Assembly: GCA_033961575.1 (NCBI GenBank)
Contig: CM066732.1
Coordinates: forward strand, 113,524,687 to 113,588,686
DNA from: Aselliscus stoliczkanus
Taxonomy: Eukaryota > Chordata > Mammalia > Chiroptera > Hipposideridae
Reading direction: 5' to 3'
DNA length: 64,000 bases
The translations under genes were made by a program, and so were the position numbers. A model generated the notes under the pieces. The model was not told the DNA's origin, did not search any database, and worked only from the letters and a program-made list of their open reading frames with translations. Below, in pieces: positions 24,245 to 32,383 of this stretch (position 1 is the first letter of the stretch; the number at the start of each line of letters is the position of its first letter).

Positions 24245-27200
24245 CTTGTGCAAATATATGAGAGTTTTTCTAGAGCGCTGGTTCTCAGACTTCACTGCAT
24301 GAGAATCACCTGGAAGACTGCTTCAACAGATTGCTGGGCTCATAGTCTCGGATTCTGGAAGCCTGGGGTGGGTCCCCTAAACTTGCATTTCTAACAAGTT
24401 CCCAAGTGCTCGTGACCTGCTTCAGAGTGTAGATCCAGCTGCTGAATTGCTGGATTGACTTACAGTGTGCACATTTTTAACTTTCCTGGGTAATGCTAGA
24501 TTGTTTCCTACCAGCAATGTGGAAGATGATTGTTAGATTTGAATTATTGCCAGACTGGTGTGTATTAATGGTATATTCTTATATGGTCAAAAAGGAAAAA
24601 CTGTATGCCTTTTTTTTTTCTTTTTCATGTTAAAACTTTCAGAATTGGGCCGGCTGAGTGGCGTGGTGGTGGTAGTTAAGTGCTGGCTTGGGAATCCAGG
24701 GGATCCGGTTCGGGTCCCACATATGAGGGCCAGTGACACTGCCCTCAAAAAAAAAAAACAACTTTCAGAATAATGTGGAATAAAGAACGTTATTCAGGAG
24801 ATACACACACACACACGCACACACACTTCCACAGAAAACCCTACATGTGCTAATCAAATTCAATTTCAGTTGCTTAAGAAGAATCTTAGATAATGTTTAA
24901 TAGTTTTGCAATGTTTAATATTATTCTTCCATTGGCCTTTTAAAAAAAAATCCAAGGAGAAATTCCACTTTAGTGAAAAGACTTGTTTAAACCAAAGATG
25001 CTCCTTTTAATTGAGAAAAGTCTTAAGTACAGAAGGCTAATTCAGGAAAAGCTGATTAGGTATCACAGTAGTTTCACTGCATTCCTCAGAGAAACTCCTT
25101 GAAAGTCAGATTCAAGCTGACTTTTATTTAACAGATTCACGTCCTAGAGAAGCTGCTGCAGAGCTGACCTCTTGTTCAGAAACGTTGCTTTCCATGTTCA
25201 CACTTGAGCAAATGTGGTCGAGGTTCTGCTTTTGTCAGATGGCAGTTAAGCTCTCACAGTGGTGTCATGTACCCCAAGAGCCTGTGTTTCATGCGCGAGT
25301 GTTCAGGGAGCCTTGGTGTCTGTTGTCCACATGACAGGGCACTAACGGGTGGCTGTCTTTCAGCTTTCATGACGCTGGTTATCATATTGCTGCACATGTT
25401 CTGGGGCATTGTGTTTTTTGACGGCTGTGAGAAGAAAAAGTGGTACACCCTCCTTGTGGTTCTTCTGACCCATCTGCTGGTGTCAGCCTTGGTAAGTATT
25501 GCCACCATGTTCAAACCTTTTTTTTTTTTTTTTTAAGATTTTATTGGGGAATTGGGGGAGGGGAACAGCATTGGGGAATCGGGGAAGGGGAACAGACAAG
25601 TTGCTGTCCTTTTGTTCTTCAGTCTAGTTGTGGAGGACGTTGCTGCACTGGCCCATGTTGGTATCATCATTGTACTCTTCCCAGATTGAGGCAGATCGGT
25701 CGCCGGCCTCTGGATGTCGCTCACCGCGGCTATTGGCAGCTCACACTGGCTGCCAGCTGCTCACGCTGGCTGCTGGCCACTCACTGTAGCCTATGGCAGC
25801 CCACTGCAGCAGGGGCTGCAGCCTACACTGTCGCCAGGGCTCACACAGCTTAGCTCCAGGTGGAGCTGTTGTTAGCTGTAGAGGGCAGTGTCACTGGCCC
25901 TCATATGTGGGATCTGAACCGGGGCTGCTGGTGTCCCAAGCCAGCTCTTAATGAACACACCACTTGGCCGGCCCTTTTTTTTTTTTTTAAACCTAAGTCC
26001 ACATATCTATAAAATGGTAGATTCCAATGAATACATGCTTATGGAAAATGAGGAAATTGAGAAAGGTGGTTTAAAAGAATGAATGAATGAATGAATGATA
26101 GATAAGTTATCTAAGTCTTACTACAGAAAGATAACTTATTAACTTGTTGCTTGAGCTCATTAAAGATTTTTTTCTAGTGTCTTTCTTATAATGGATAGAG
26201 TCAAACCTAGAATAGTTTTGCATTATGCTTATGTAACACATTTTAAAGTTTCCATATTCTTTTTTTTGTTTGTATTTTTTGTTTTATTACTCTTTATTTT
26301 AGTAATAGTGACAGTCACTTAAGGGGGATTCAAGGAGCTGCCTCAGGCAGCAGCGGCCTCTTTAGCAGCTTTTCTCTCTGACAGCATCCTCTGCTTCTGT
26401 TTTGCCAGGCACTTCCTGGCTGAATAATGGGCCTCCAGGTCGTGATAGCGGTCCTGGTAGGCCTTGGCCACCTGGGTGAACTGCTCCAGCTCCTTGGCAC
26501 AGTTCTGCCTGTGGCTTTCACCTTCCCTCTGCTGACAGGCCTTAAGTCTTTCCTGGATAATGTTGATGATTTCTTGATCAACTTTGTAGTCTCTTCTCCA
26601 TTGCATTTCTGCTTCACACATGCACCAAACGCCCTTTTCCTTGCCCTTGGTGATGTCCGGCACCTGGCGGAACTCCTGGTTGTAGTGATAGTACCTGTTC
26701 TTGGCATGTTGCTGCTCTATAACTCTCTCACGAGGGCCACAGGCTGGTCCATGAGGAGGTCAAAGGCCTTGGTCAAATAGGTGATGGGGTTGGGCAGCGA
26801 GGTCTGCGGCGTGGGGGCTCGGGGTACACACCCTTGTCCCAACTGCCCGGCATGGCGGCGGCGCTCGGCAACCTCCCTCTCAGGCGAGCTGCCCCTACTT
26901 CCACCTCCGACTGGTGGCCTAGGTCGCCCGCCGCAGAGGACCTAAAGTTTCCATATTCTTATAAATCCTTTTCATATATACATTTTAATGGCTTTATATC
27001 ATTACATTAAAATTATAGTTTGCTCAATTGATTACTTCTTTTTCTACTTTTGGTTCTTATAATGCTGCCTTGGACATCTTTGTGTATGACACTTTTTCAA
27101 TTGTTGTTTAGATCCCAAGGAATAGAATTATGAAGTCAAATGGTGTGAATATTTTTAAAGTCCTTGATGAAAATTGCTAAATACTCTCCACAAGGGTTGT

Positions 27201-30200
27201 ATCATTTTTACTCTCTCTGATCGATAACAAGAGTGCCCATTTCGTTCCCTCCTCTCTGACATTATAATAATGCCAGTTTTTAAAATAAATAATGTTCAAA
27301 AAGAAAACTTGACTAGATATATTTTTAAGTACTATGGAATGCTTTGGGTCTGACTTTTATTATAATTTGGCAGATATTTGCATTAGAGTTATCCTTCCCA
27401 CTGCCTTGTCCAGACCCTTATCATGTCTCACCTAAAGTATCTAAAAGGCTCCTTCTGATGATGTCCTGCCTCATGTTTCTTTCCTCTTCATCCATTTAGA
27501 GTTTATATCAGGTTTTCTTATACTGGGCTCCTTGTCCTCTTATCCAGCTAAAATGCAGGCTTGTTGCCTCTCCTACCTAAAACCTTTCAGTGGTGCCGGG
27601 AAACGAAAGTTACCTTTGATATGAGGGATGGCAACTATGTAGAGCCAAATCTTCACGAAAAAAAAGACTGGGAAGAGAAGGCATTAAAATATTAGTAGCA
27701 TTTATCTCTGGGTGGATTCTTTTATTCTTTATAGTCTTTGGCATGTTCCAAATTTTCTACAACATACCCTTTTATAATCAGAAAGGAAGTTACATGAAAG
27801 GCATATGTACCTCTGATGGATTCAACTGACTGTTCATTCAGTAGACAAATATTTACTGAGTGACATATATTTATAAATACATTTATTAGGTTCCAGGCAT
27901 TGCTGTAGGTGAACAAAACAAAGATCCTTGCCTTGACAAGCTAGTGGGGGCGGGGAGAGAGAGACAATAAGCAATAGACATCATAAGAAATCCTACATTA
28001 TGTTAGAAATGGACAGGTGCTGCGGAAGAAAGGAAAAGTAGAGCAGGTTAAAAGGGATCTAGAGTGGGGGGTGGAAGGATGCCGAGTTTTTGTATTAGGT
28101 AGTCGAGTAAGCTTCATTGTAAAACTGATTTGAGCAAAGGCGTGAGGGAGAGTCGGCGCTGTGGCTGCCTGTAGAAGGACTGTCCTGGACTGAACGGCCA
28201 GGGGCAAAACATTGAGCATGTCTTCATATGTTTATTGGCCTTTTGGGTAACCCTTTTGTAAAACTGTTCAAGTCTGTTGCCCATCATTCTATTGGATTGT
28301 CTGTTTCATTTTGCTTTTTAGGGTTTCTTTATATATTGTTTAAAAGAGGCCTTTGTCAGATATATGTATTGCAGAATGTGGTTTGTCTTTATAGTCTTCT
28401 AATGTCTTTTTATGAACAAAAATTATGTAATGTAGCCTAATCAATTTTTTCTTTATGGCTTGTACTTAAAATTCAGTGGATTTGAGGTATAGAATTAATT
28501 GTAAAGAAGAATCCAGAAAATGTTCAATGCCTTCTGTACCCACAGATGCCTCTTGAGAAAAGCACTCTTTCTACATACAGTGCTACCTGCAAAATCAGTC
28601 TGTTTCCCTGGCCAGAGCCGATAGGCAAGCTTGGTGCCTTACCCAGGCATATGTGCAGGTAGGGTGAGGGTAAGACAAGTGAGGTGCCCTGGAGGCACTC
28701 CCCCTATTCCTGATAGGCAGAGGTGCACCGTGAGAAACTGACCCAGTCAGATTGTCCCCTTTTGTTAGGTGTAAATGTCAGACCAGATGGGAACCCATCT
28801 CTTACCTTACCCTGGCCCAGCAGAGGAGGTACCCCTCCTTCTGTGAAAGGTCAGCCCTTCCTTTGGGCCCTGGACCTAATTCTTCCTGCTTAAGGGCATC
28901 AGTCCCTTGATTGTGTCCTCTCCTCCATCACCAGCCTTTCCCTCTGTCCATTTGCACACAGAGCTTACTCAAAACTCTTTATTTTGCCCTTTCCCCTTCT
29001 AGCCACCCCTTTTTTCCTGTTCCTCCTCACAGCAAAACTTATCGTCTCCACAAATCCTGTTTCCACTTCTTCACCTCTCATACTTTTAGTCCAACCTGGC
29101 TTCTTTCTATTCAACCACTCTTTTTAAAACTACACTTGTCAAGGTCAAAAAGGACCTCCATTTCTGCAAATTTAATAGACAATATTCTTTTTCATCTCAG
29201 CTGCCTTTAAAAAGAGTTGACCACTTTCTCTCTGAAACTTTTTCCTCTGTGACTTCCGCATCACATGATTTTCCTCATATCTCACTGTTTGTTCTCTGAT
29301 CCTTTTGCTGACTCTTTTTCAATAAGAGTCAAATCCAGTATGGTGGTGTGGACACTTTTAATTTGCTTCTGTGATACTAAACAGCACAAATAATTTATAA
29401 ATGTTCTCAGAGCTTGGGCTTCTTTTTTCCCTTCTCTCTACAATAGTTCTCTGGGTAACTGTGTTCATAGCCATAGCCACTGTTTACAGGCTGTGTCTCC
29501 ATATTCCTTTTTCTACAATAGTTCAGGCCTCTTTCCTGAGCCCCATACTCATATCTAACTGCTCGCTTGACATCTGCCTTTTGAAATCTCATAGGCATGT
29601 CACTCTTAACATTTCCTATTTGAACCTGATTCTCACCCATCACTCCAAGGTTGGTCTTCCTCAGGTCTTCGTTACGTGATTAAATAGCACCACCATTTAC
29701 CTAAAGCCACCAACATGGAAGTCATTCTTGGCCTCTCCCTTCCTTCACACTCCCTCCATCAGCCAGCTCAGTCAGTCTTATCACCCCTCTCCATCTCCAC
29801 CACTCTGTTCTAAGTCACCAAGTTAGCCTCTCCTCATCCAGCACAGAATCTTCCTAATTGGTCTCGCCGCTTTCACCATAGGCTCCTTTAATCCTTCTCT
29901 GCAGTTTTAAAAATCTGAAGTCCTTCAGCTCCCCTAGCTAAACCCCTTTGTGACCTTCCATTGCACTGAGTATAAAACCCACACTCCTTACAACGTGCTC
30001 CGTAGCTGGCCCCTGCCCTCCTCTCTGCCCTCCCCTCATGTGCTGCCCCTCCATCTCTACACATGATTAAGATCGGCTCTTCTCAGGTCCTCAGCTGCAC
30101 CGAGCTCCTTTGGTTCCCTCCCTCAGTCCATGCAAGGCTGGCTCATCCCTCCTCCTCGGAGCTCTCCGTGACTACCCTAAGTAGATGACCTTGTTCTTAC

Positions 30201-31316
30201 CTATTCTACCACCATCCCAATTGTAATTATTCTGTCCTAGCATTCATCACAATTTGTAAGTGTTTAATTAATTTGTGTCTTCATTCGTTGCCTGTCTCCC
30301 TTGCCAGTATATAACCTCCACTAGCATACACCTTTGGTCTTCACTGTTGTGTAACGCAGCACCTCTTGGTATCCCATCAGTACTTTTCAAATTAACTTTG
30401 GGAGCCCACAGCAACCCATATTCTAAGAGCCAATTAACTAACACAGAAATTATTATAAATTGGGCCCAAGTTATATAACATGTATCTTCTTGGGGATATT
30501 CGATTAGATTCCGGCTTCTGATTACCTTTTAGGGTTGCCATTTGAATACACAAAGCACAGATCTCTGGGCTAGGGTCTGTTGACTAGGTTAGTTCTGTGT
30601 GTCTGTGTGGCTTCTGGTGCTTCCCAAGACATGGCATACGTCATATGTTTGGTGAAGTGCTCCCAACTATTAAAAGTATTCCATATTTTCCTTTATGTTG
30701 GATTAATCCACATTTTTAAAAAAAAGATTTTATTGGGGAATTGGGCAAGGGGAACAGCCAAGTTGTTGTCCTTCCAATCTTAGTTGTGGAGGGCGCAGCT
30801 AGCTCAGCTCCAAGGCCAGTTGCCATCCGGCCGCCTGACGGCAGTTCGCAACCACTCAGCTCAAGGTGCTGTGTTCAGTCTTAGTTGCAGGTGGGCCTAC
30901 CCACCATCCCATGTGAGAGTCGAACCAGAAACCTTGTTGCTAAGAGCGCACTCTGTAACCACTGAGCCATCCTGCCACCTGTTGGCAGCTCAGCTCGGAT
31001 GCAGCTCACTGTCCCATGTGGGAATCAAACCAGTAACCCTGTTGCTCAGAGCTCGCACTCTTAACCAACTGAGCCACTTGGCTGGCCCACTCCACATGTT
31101 TAATAAGCTTGTTGTTATTACCCAGGCTGATCTATTTTTTCTTTGCAGACCCTCGTTAGTCCTTATTATGGAATAAACCTGGTGTCAGCGTACATGATCA
31201 TGGTGCCCATGGGCGTCTGGGCATTCTTTGTGGCTGGAGGCAGCTGCCGAAGCCTGAGACTGTGCCTGCTCTGTCAAGACAAGGACTTCCTCCTTTTCAA
31301 CCAGCGCTCCAGATAG
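5660..31316 (+). CDS. APH1B: APH1B, gamma-secretase subunit APH-1B (six coding exons)
   Basis: The coding sequence is join(5660..5772, 7117..7287, 11734..11804, 12634..12756, 25364..25491, 31149..31316): 774 nt, 257 residues plus stop, the length of human APH1B. Every junction is GT..AG and keeps frame. APH-1 is the seven-pass scaffold that assembles with nicastrin, presenilin and PEN-2 into gamma-secretase, which cleaves APP, Notch and other type I membrane proteins. Family landmarks are visible: the start MTAAVFFGC; the [11 protein letters not shown] segment; the transmembrane-4 glycine ladder G121/G125/G129 in [10 protein letters not shown]; conserved histidines H170 (LLHMFWG) and H196 (THLLVS); and the C-terminal [15 protein letters not shown]. 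The shorter tail and the DNKDGP loop separate APH1B from APH1A. The ATG at 5660 is the first in frame and follows a CpG island. No damage is seen. Recognition rests on remembered human protein sequence. Confidence 0.97.
5773..7116 (+). other. APH1B intron 1
   Basis: The first 240 bases belong to the CpG island. The remainder is unique-looking with a short gttt repeat at 6990-7009. Ends with a strong pyrimidine tract and acceptor. No further gene seen. Confidence 0.9.
7117..7287 (+). CDS. APH1B: APH1B coding exon 2
   Basis: The acceptor tttcag follows a pyrimidine-rich tract and the donor is gtaagt. The exon completes Gly38 and encodes transmembrane helices 2 and 3, including SSLVWFMAR, the DNKDGP loop, and [11 protein letters not shown]. 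Confidence 0.97.
7288..11733 (+). other. APH1B intron 2
   Basis: Repeat-poor and AT-rich. Apart from an L2 relic near 7468-7600 I recognise no mobile element, exon or RNA gene in 4.4 kb. Confidence 0.8.
7468..7600 (-). mobile_element. L2 LINE fragment
   Basis: Reverse L2 3' end: tattctaggccctggggtta ... ctgtccttatggaggttata. Confidence 0.75.
11734..11804 (+). CDS. APH1B: APH1B coding exon 3
   Basis: A 71-nt exon encoding the cytosolic loop [20 protein letters not shown] and LLAY. The acceptor is tttattttag and the donor gtaagt. The split codon (G|TT) makes Val119 with exon 4. Confidence 0.96.
12634..12756 (+). CDS. APH1B: APH1B coding exon 4
   Basis: This exon encodes the transmembrane-4 glycine ladder ([10 protein letters not shown], a helix-packing motif needed for complex assembly in APH-1 proteins) and the conserved loop [18 protein letters not shown]. 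The acceptor is cctctttag and the donor gtaatg. Confidence 0.97.
13753..13992 (-). mobile_element. Composite SINE, 5' part with AT-rich tail
   Basis: 13858-13992 matches the 5' portion of the long composite SINE (gctgagccatcctgccacctg ... ccaactcggccagccc). The AT-rich 13753-13857 may be its degenerate tail, because similar flanks (aaccccactatgtgtg / aacctcactgtgtg) bracket the whole. Confidence 0.65.
13772..13844. repeat. AT-rich tandem duplication, 38-bp period
   Basis: A 35-bp unit ending in aatatgctaaat is repeated exactly at 13772-13806 and 13810-13844. Confidence 0.85.
14066..14525 (-). mobile_element. Long tRNA-derived SINE (about 460 bp)
   Basis: Reads in reverse as the short SINE head joined to a body rich in GCAGCC/CAGCTC motifs, then a 3' end attggggaat..aggggaacag with an A-tail. 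The duplication tgcac[a/g]tattctttt lies at 14051-14065 and 14526-14540 with one mismatch. Confidence 0.9.
14735..14960 (+). mobile_element. L2 LINE fragment
   Basis: L2-like C-rich coding remnant: aatggctttccaaggtctac ... aaagtcaaggccctttacat. Confidence 0.6.
15026..15154 (+). mobile_element. Short tRNA-derived SINE (Rhin-1-like)
   Basis: Same head and ATATGAGGGCCAGTGACACTG module as the copy at 2691, with a (CAAAA)n tail. The duplication aagaaattatctt is at 15010-15022 and 15155-15167. Confidence 0.92.
15337..15444 (-). mobile_element. Short tRNA-derived SINE (Rhin-1-like)
   Basis: Antisense copy with a long T-run. The imperfect duplication ctacag[g/t]tttg is at 15326-15336 and 15445-15455. 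Confidence 0.88.
15456..15678 (-). mobile_element. Long composite SINE, 5'-truncated
   Basis: Has the 3' end of the composite family (ttaagattttattggggaat, agccaagttgttgttcttca) but stops after one body segment. It abuts the previous SINE directly. Confidence 0.85.
16150..16600 (+). mobile_element. Long tRNA-derived SINE, sense copy
   Basis: The best sense-strand view of the 450-bp family: A-box-like TGGCGCATTGG, B-box-like GGTTCGGATCC, an internal body, then cttgtctgttcccctctccc and an A-tail. Flanked by ccctaactyg-type repeats at about 16139 and 16601. Confidence 0.88.
17030..17200 (-). mobile_element. L2 LINE fragment
   Basis: cactcattccacaaataact ... attgagcattttta resembles the reversed L2 3' end. 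Confidence 0.5.
17330..17440 (+). mobile_element. L2 LINE 3' end fragment
   Basis: ggtaaggactgtgtctgtct ... tattcccagcacctt matches the L2 3' end pattern. Confidence 0.65.
18065..18400 (+). mobile_element. MaLR/MLT1-like LTR fragment
   Basis: Pattern of an old mammalian LTR: ttgaattggccaattagtga, gcagtgaggagcca, gcacaagaataaatccttat, gtaacccagtgagtttctgt. It carries the LTR poly(A) signal AATAAA. No viral coding sequence is present. Confidence 0.6.
18441..18531 (-). mobile_element. Short tRNA-derived SINE (Rhin-1-like)
   Basis: Antisense copy with a slightly shortened head. Flanked by the perfect 16-bp duplication cccccacaatattttt (18425-18440, 18532-18547). Confidence 0.92.
18595..18704 (-). 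mobile_element. Short tRNA-derived SINE (Rhin-1-like)
   Basis: Antisense full-length copy flanked by the perfect 16-bp duplication aaatgtttagactttt (18579-18594, 18705-18720). Confidence 0.93.
18917..19357 (-). other. Unassigned 146-codon open frame in APH1B intron 4
   Basis: An antisense open frame that I do not recognise. It is basic near the N-terminus ([20 protein letters not shown]), with later segments [20 protein letters not shown] and [19 protein letters not shown]. No splice sites, poly(A) tail or target-site duplication were identified. It may be chance or an unrecognised retrocopy. Confidence 0.2.
20885..21080 (-). mobile_element. MER20 (hAT-Charlie) relic
   Basis: Reverse-complement MER20 pattern: cagcactattgacatttgtg, gattctttgttggggggact, aaaaatgtctacagacatcg, gttgagaatcactgag. 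Confidence 0.85.
23640..23930 (+). mobile_element. L1 3' UTR fragment
   Basis: Contains tagtttagtggttaccagag, gtacacctgaaacctatg and an A-rich (AATA)n tail ending at about 23930. Confidence 0.8.
24132..24241. repeat. TG/TA microsatellite with (TA)23 core
   Basis: Mixed (TG)n(TA)n arrays, then uninterrupted TA from 24195 to 24241, which is fully self-complementary. Short open frames here are artefacts of the repeat. Confidence 0.95.
24278..24425 (+). mobile_element. MER5A (hAT-Charlie) relic
   Basis: ctggttctcagacttcactg, gagaatcacctggaagactg, gcatttctaacaagttccca match the MER5A pattern in order. Confidence 0.85.
24646..24759 (+). mobile_element. Short tRNA-derived SINE (Rhin-1-like)
   Basis: Has a small GGT expansion in the head (ggtggtggtagttaag). 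The duplication aactttcagaat is at 24634-24645 and 24760-24771. Confidence 0.92.
25364..25491 (+). CDS. APH1B: APH1B coding exon 5
   Basis: The acceptor is gtctttcag and the donor gtaagt. The exon encodes residues 160-202, with transmembrane helix 5, His170, the [10 protein letters not shown] loop, and His196. A long SINE starts only about 26 nt after the donor. Confidence 0.97.
25520..25974 (-). mobile_element. Long tRNA-derived SINE next to APH1B exon 5
   Basis: Antisense copy of the 450-bp family. T-runs on both sides and aaacct at 25513-25518 and 25989-25994 suggest insertion at a T-rich site. Its edge lies about 26 nt past the exon 5 donor. Confidence 0.9.
26244..26261. repeat. Left target-site duplication of the NDUFB10 retrocopy
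   Basis: TAAAGTTTCCATATTCTT, a perfect match to 26943-26960. Confidence 0.95.
26262..26942 (-). pseudogene. NDUFB10P: NDUFB10 processed pseudogene (retrocopy)
   Basis: An intronless antisense copy of the mRNA for complex I accessory subunit NDUFB10 (PDSW) inside APH1B intron 5. The start ATG is at 26853-26851, giving [17 protein letters not shown] one-base loss near 26800 and another near 26720 break the frame. A long stretch then remains open: [60 protein letters not shown] and [11 protein letters not shown], with TGA at 26345-26343. A 3' UTR with AATAAA and a decayed A-rich tail (26262-26290) follow. An 18-bp direct repeat, TAAAGTTTCCATATTCTT, flanks it at 26244-26261 and 26943-26960. These are the hallmarks of L1-mediated retroposition. 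It is not expected to make functional protein. Confidence 0.95.
26943..26960. repeat. Right target-site duplication of the NDUFB10 retrocopy
   Basis: A perfect 18-bp match to 26244-26261. Confidence 0.95.
26962..27290 (-). mobile_element. Antisense L1 fragment
   Basis: Degraded L1 pattern (tgccttggacatctttgtgt, atcccaaggaatagaattat, aagggttgtatcatttttac). The NDUFB10 retrocopy appears to have inserted at its edge. Confidence 0.6.
27830..27985 (-). mobile_element. L2 LINE fragment
   Basis: tgttcattcagtagacaaat, ttccaggcattgctgtaggt and gagagacaataagcaataga match the reversed L2 3' end. Confidence 0.75.
28215..28480 (-). mobile_element. Antisense L1 ORF2 fragment
   Basis: tctattggattgtctgtttc, tttctttatatattgtttaa and ctttgtcagatatatgtatt are typical of antisense L1. 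Confidence 0.7.
28880..30310 (+). mobile_element. L2 LINE, ORF2 remnant and 3' end
   Basis: A long C/T-rich stretch with L2 reverse-transcriptase gene patterns in order: gtcaaggtcaaaaaggacct, gttgaccactttctctctga, ctaactgctcgcttgacatc, ccattgcactgagtataaaa, and the 3' section at about 30150-30300. The frame is destroyed. Confidence 0.75.
30718..31090 (-). mobile_element. Long composite SINE (dimeric tRNA-like) next to APH1B exon 6
   Basis: On the - strand, two tRNA-like units can be read (gtggctcagttggttaagag..., and ggctcagtggttacagagtg...), joined by a GC-rich linker. The A-tail is at the left. Flanks tccacattttt (30707-30717) and tccacatgttt (31091-31101). Confidence 0.88.
31149..31316 (+). 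CDS. APH1B: APH1B coding exon 6 with stop
   Basis: The acceptor is ctttgcag. The exon encodes residues 203-257 ([10 protein letters not shown], the last membrane helices, [23 protein letters not shown]) and ends with TAG at 31314-31316. A SINE ends 58 nt upstream of the acceptor junction. Confidence 0.97.
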   Translation, partial: TLVSPYYGINLVSAYMIMVPMGVWAFFVAGGSCRSLRLCLLCQDKDFLLFNQRSR

Positions 31317-31477
31317 CCTGCAAGAACAGCACCTCTCAAACAGTAAGCTGTGTCTTTAGAGAAAGCACAACTGTGCCTTTTTCTAAAAATCCCTTTTCCT
31401 GGTGAAATTTAGAAAAACCAAAACTATCTAGACACAATATGGCTTTTATGCAACAGCTCTCTGAAAGGGGTGCATCA

Positions 31478-31622
31478 GTAGCATGCACCCTGGCTGCACG
31501 TGAGAACACAGAGAATGCTGATTTCTGGGCTCCACCCCTCAGAGTCCACTGGTCTGGGCATTTGGCACTTTTTCAAGCTTCCTAGATGATTGATTTGCAG
31601 CCAGGTTGAGAATCATCGGTGA
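31478..31622 (+). mobile_element. MER5-like hAT relic in APH1B 3' UTR
   Basis: tgctgatttctgggctccac, ggtctgggcatttggcact and gttgagaatcatcgg resemble MER5-type elements. Confidence 0.6.
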
Positions 31623-32377
31623 CCATAGAGGAACTTCCTGAGACCACCATAAGTGAATAAGAATCAGATGTTCAGCTGTTCCCTACCTAAACTCACCTTG
31701 TGCTGAGCAAGTAAATATCTGAATGTCAGATCCTGATTAGCCTTCGTCTTTTTCAGTTCTGAAGGCACAAAGCACTAAAGGGCTACATCTCTCTGAACTG
31801 CTTTCATGCACTTCACCATGCCCTGTTTTGTGAGAACCTGGTGGGCTGTGCTTCTAAATGCAATAATAATACATTGCACTGACTTACTATGATGATTTAG
31901 CCAAAGTAAGCTATTGATTAATACATTGTATTTGTCTACAGTTTTTCTATTCTAGATTTTGCTTTTTGAAGCATTCCTTTTTTTTTTTTGAGGCATTATT
32001 TCCTGACTTCCTGGAAAGCTATTATAAAACCAGGAATTTTCGTGCCATTTTATAGGTCTTCTTTGGACATAAGGCTTTCCATGGGCTCCGCCCCACAGCA
32101 GTGCTTACCAGCTGAGTGCCAGGTCCTGAGCTAGTTAAGGTGCACCCCACTGTCCTGTCACCAAGCAGCTCTGCAGGGTGATGTACCCTGGGACAGGCTT
32201 CACTGGACCTTGAGGACGTTTACGAGGAAAACAAGCCAAAAGGGTGGTGTTGACACTTTTAATCTGCTCCTATGATACTAATCAGCACTTTCCCCTGAAT
32301 GGTATAGTGTAAAATTGGAAATATGTCTTAAACTGCCAAGTCCGTGCTTTTACATAATCCATATAATCTTTGGATCT

Positions 32378-32383
32378 AATAAA
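32378..32383 (+). promoter_or_regulatory. Candidate proximal poly(A) signal of APH1B
   Basis: An AATAAA hexamer about 1.06 kb after the stop codon. Confidence 0.45.

Larger units (their letters stand above)
23932..24540 (-). mobile_element. Antisense L1 3' region, interrupted
   Basis: Reversed L1 patterns (ccacagtttatccattctgg, attacaaatagtgctgatgt, gctgaattgctggattgact) run across this stretch, broken by the TA repeat and an MER5A copy. Confidence 0.75.
12757..25363 (+). other. APH1B intron 4
   Basis: A 12.6-kb intron holding many mobile elements listed separately. 17505-17700 and 17845-18000 also look like old interspersed repeats that I cannot assign. 18917-19357 carries an unexplained antisense open frame. 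19400-20200 and 21100-23600 show nothing I recognise. Confidence 0.85.
25492..31148 (+). other. APH1B intron 5
   Basis: A 5.7-kb intron with a SINE at each end, the NDUFB10 retrocopy, and L1 and L2 relics. No other gene seen. Confidence 0.9.

Noticed and set aside
24014..24394. Tyr/Ile repeat proteins
   Set aside because: They are translations of the TA/TG microsatellite.
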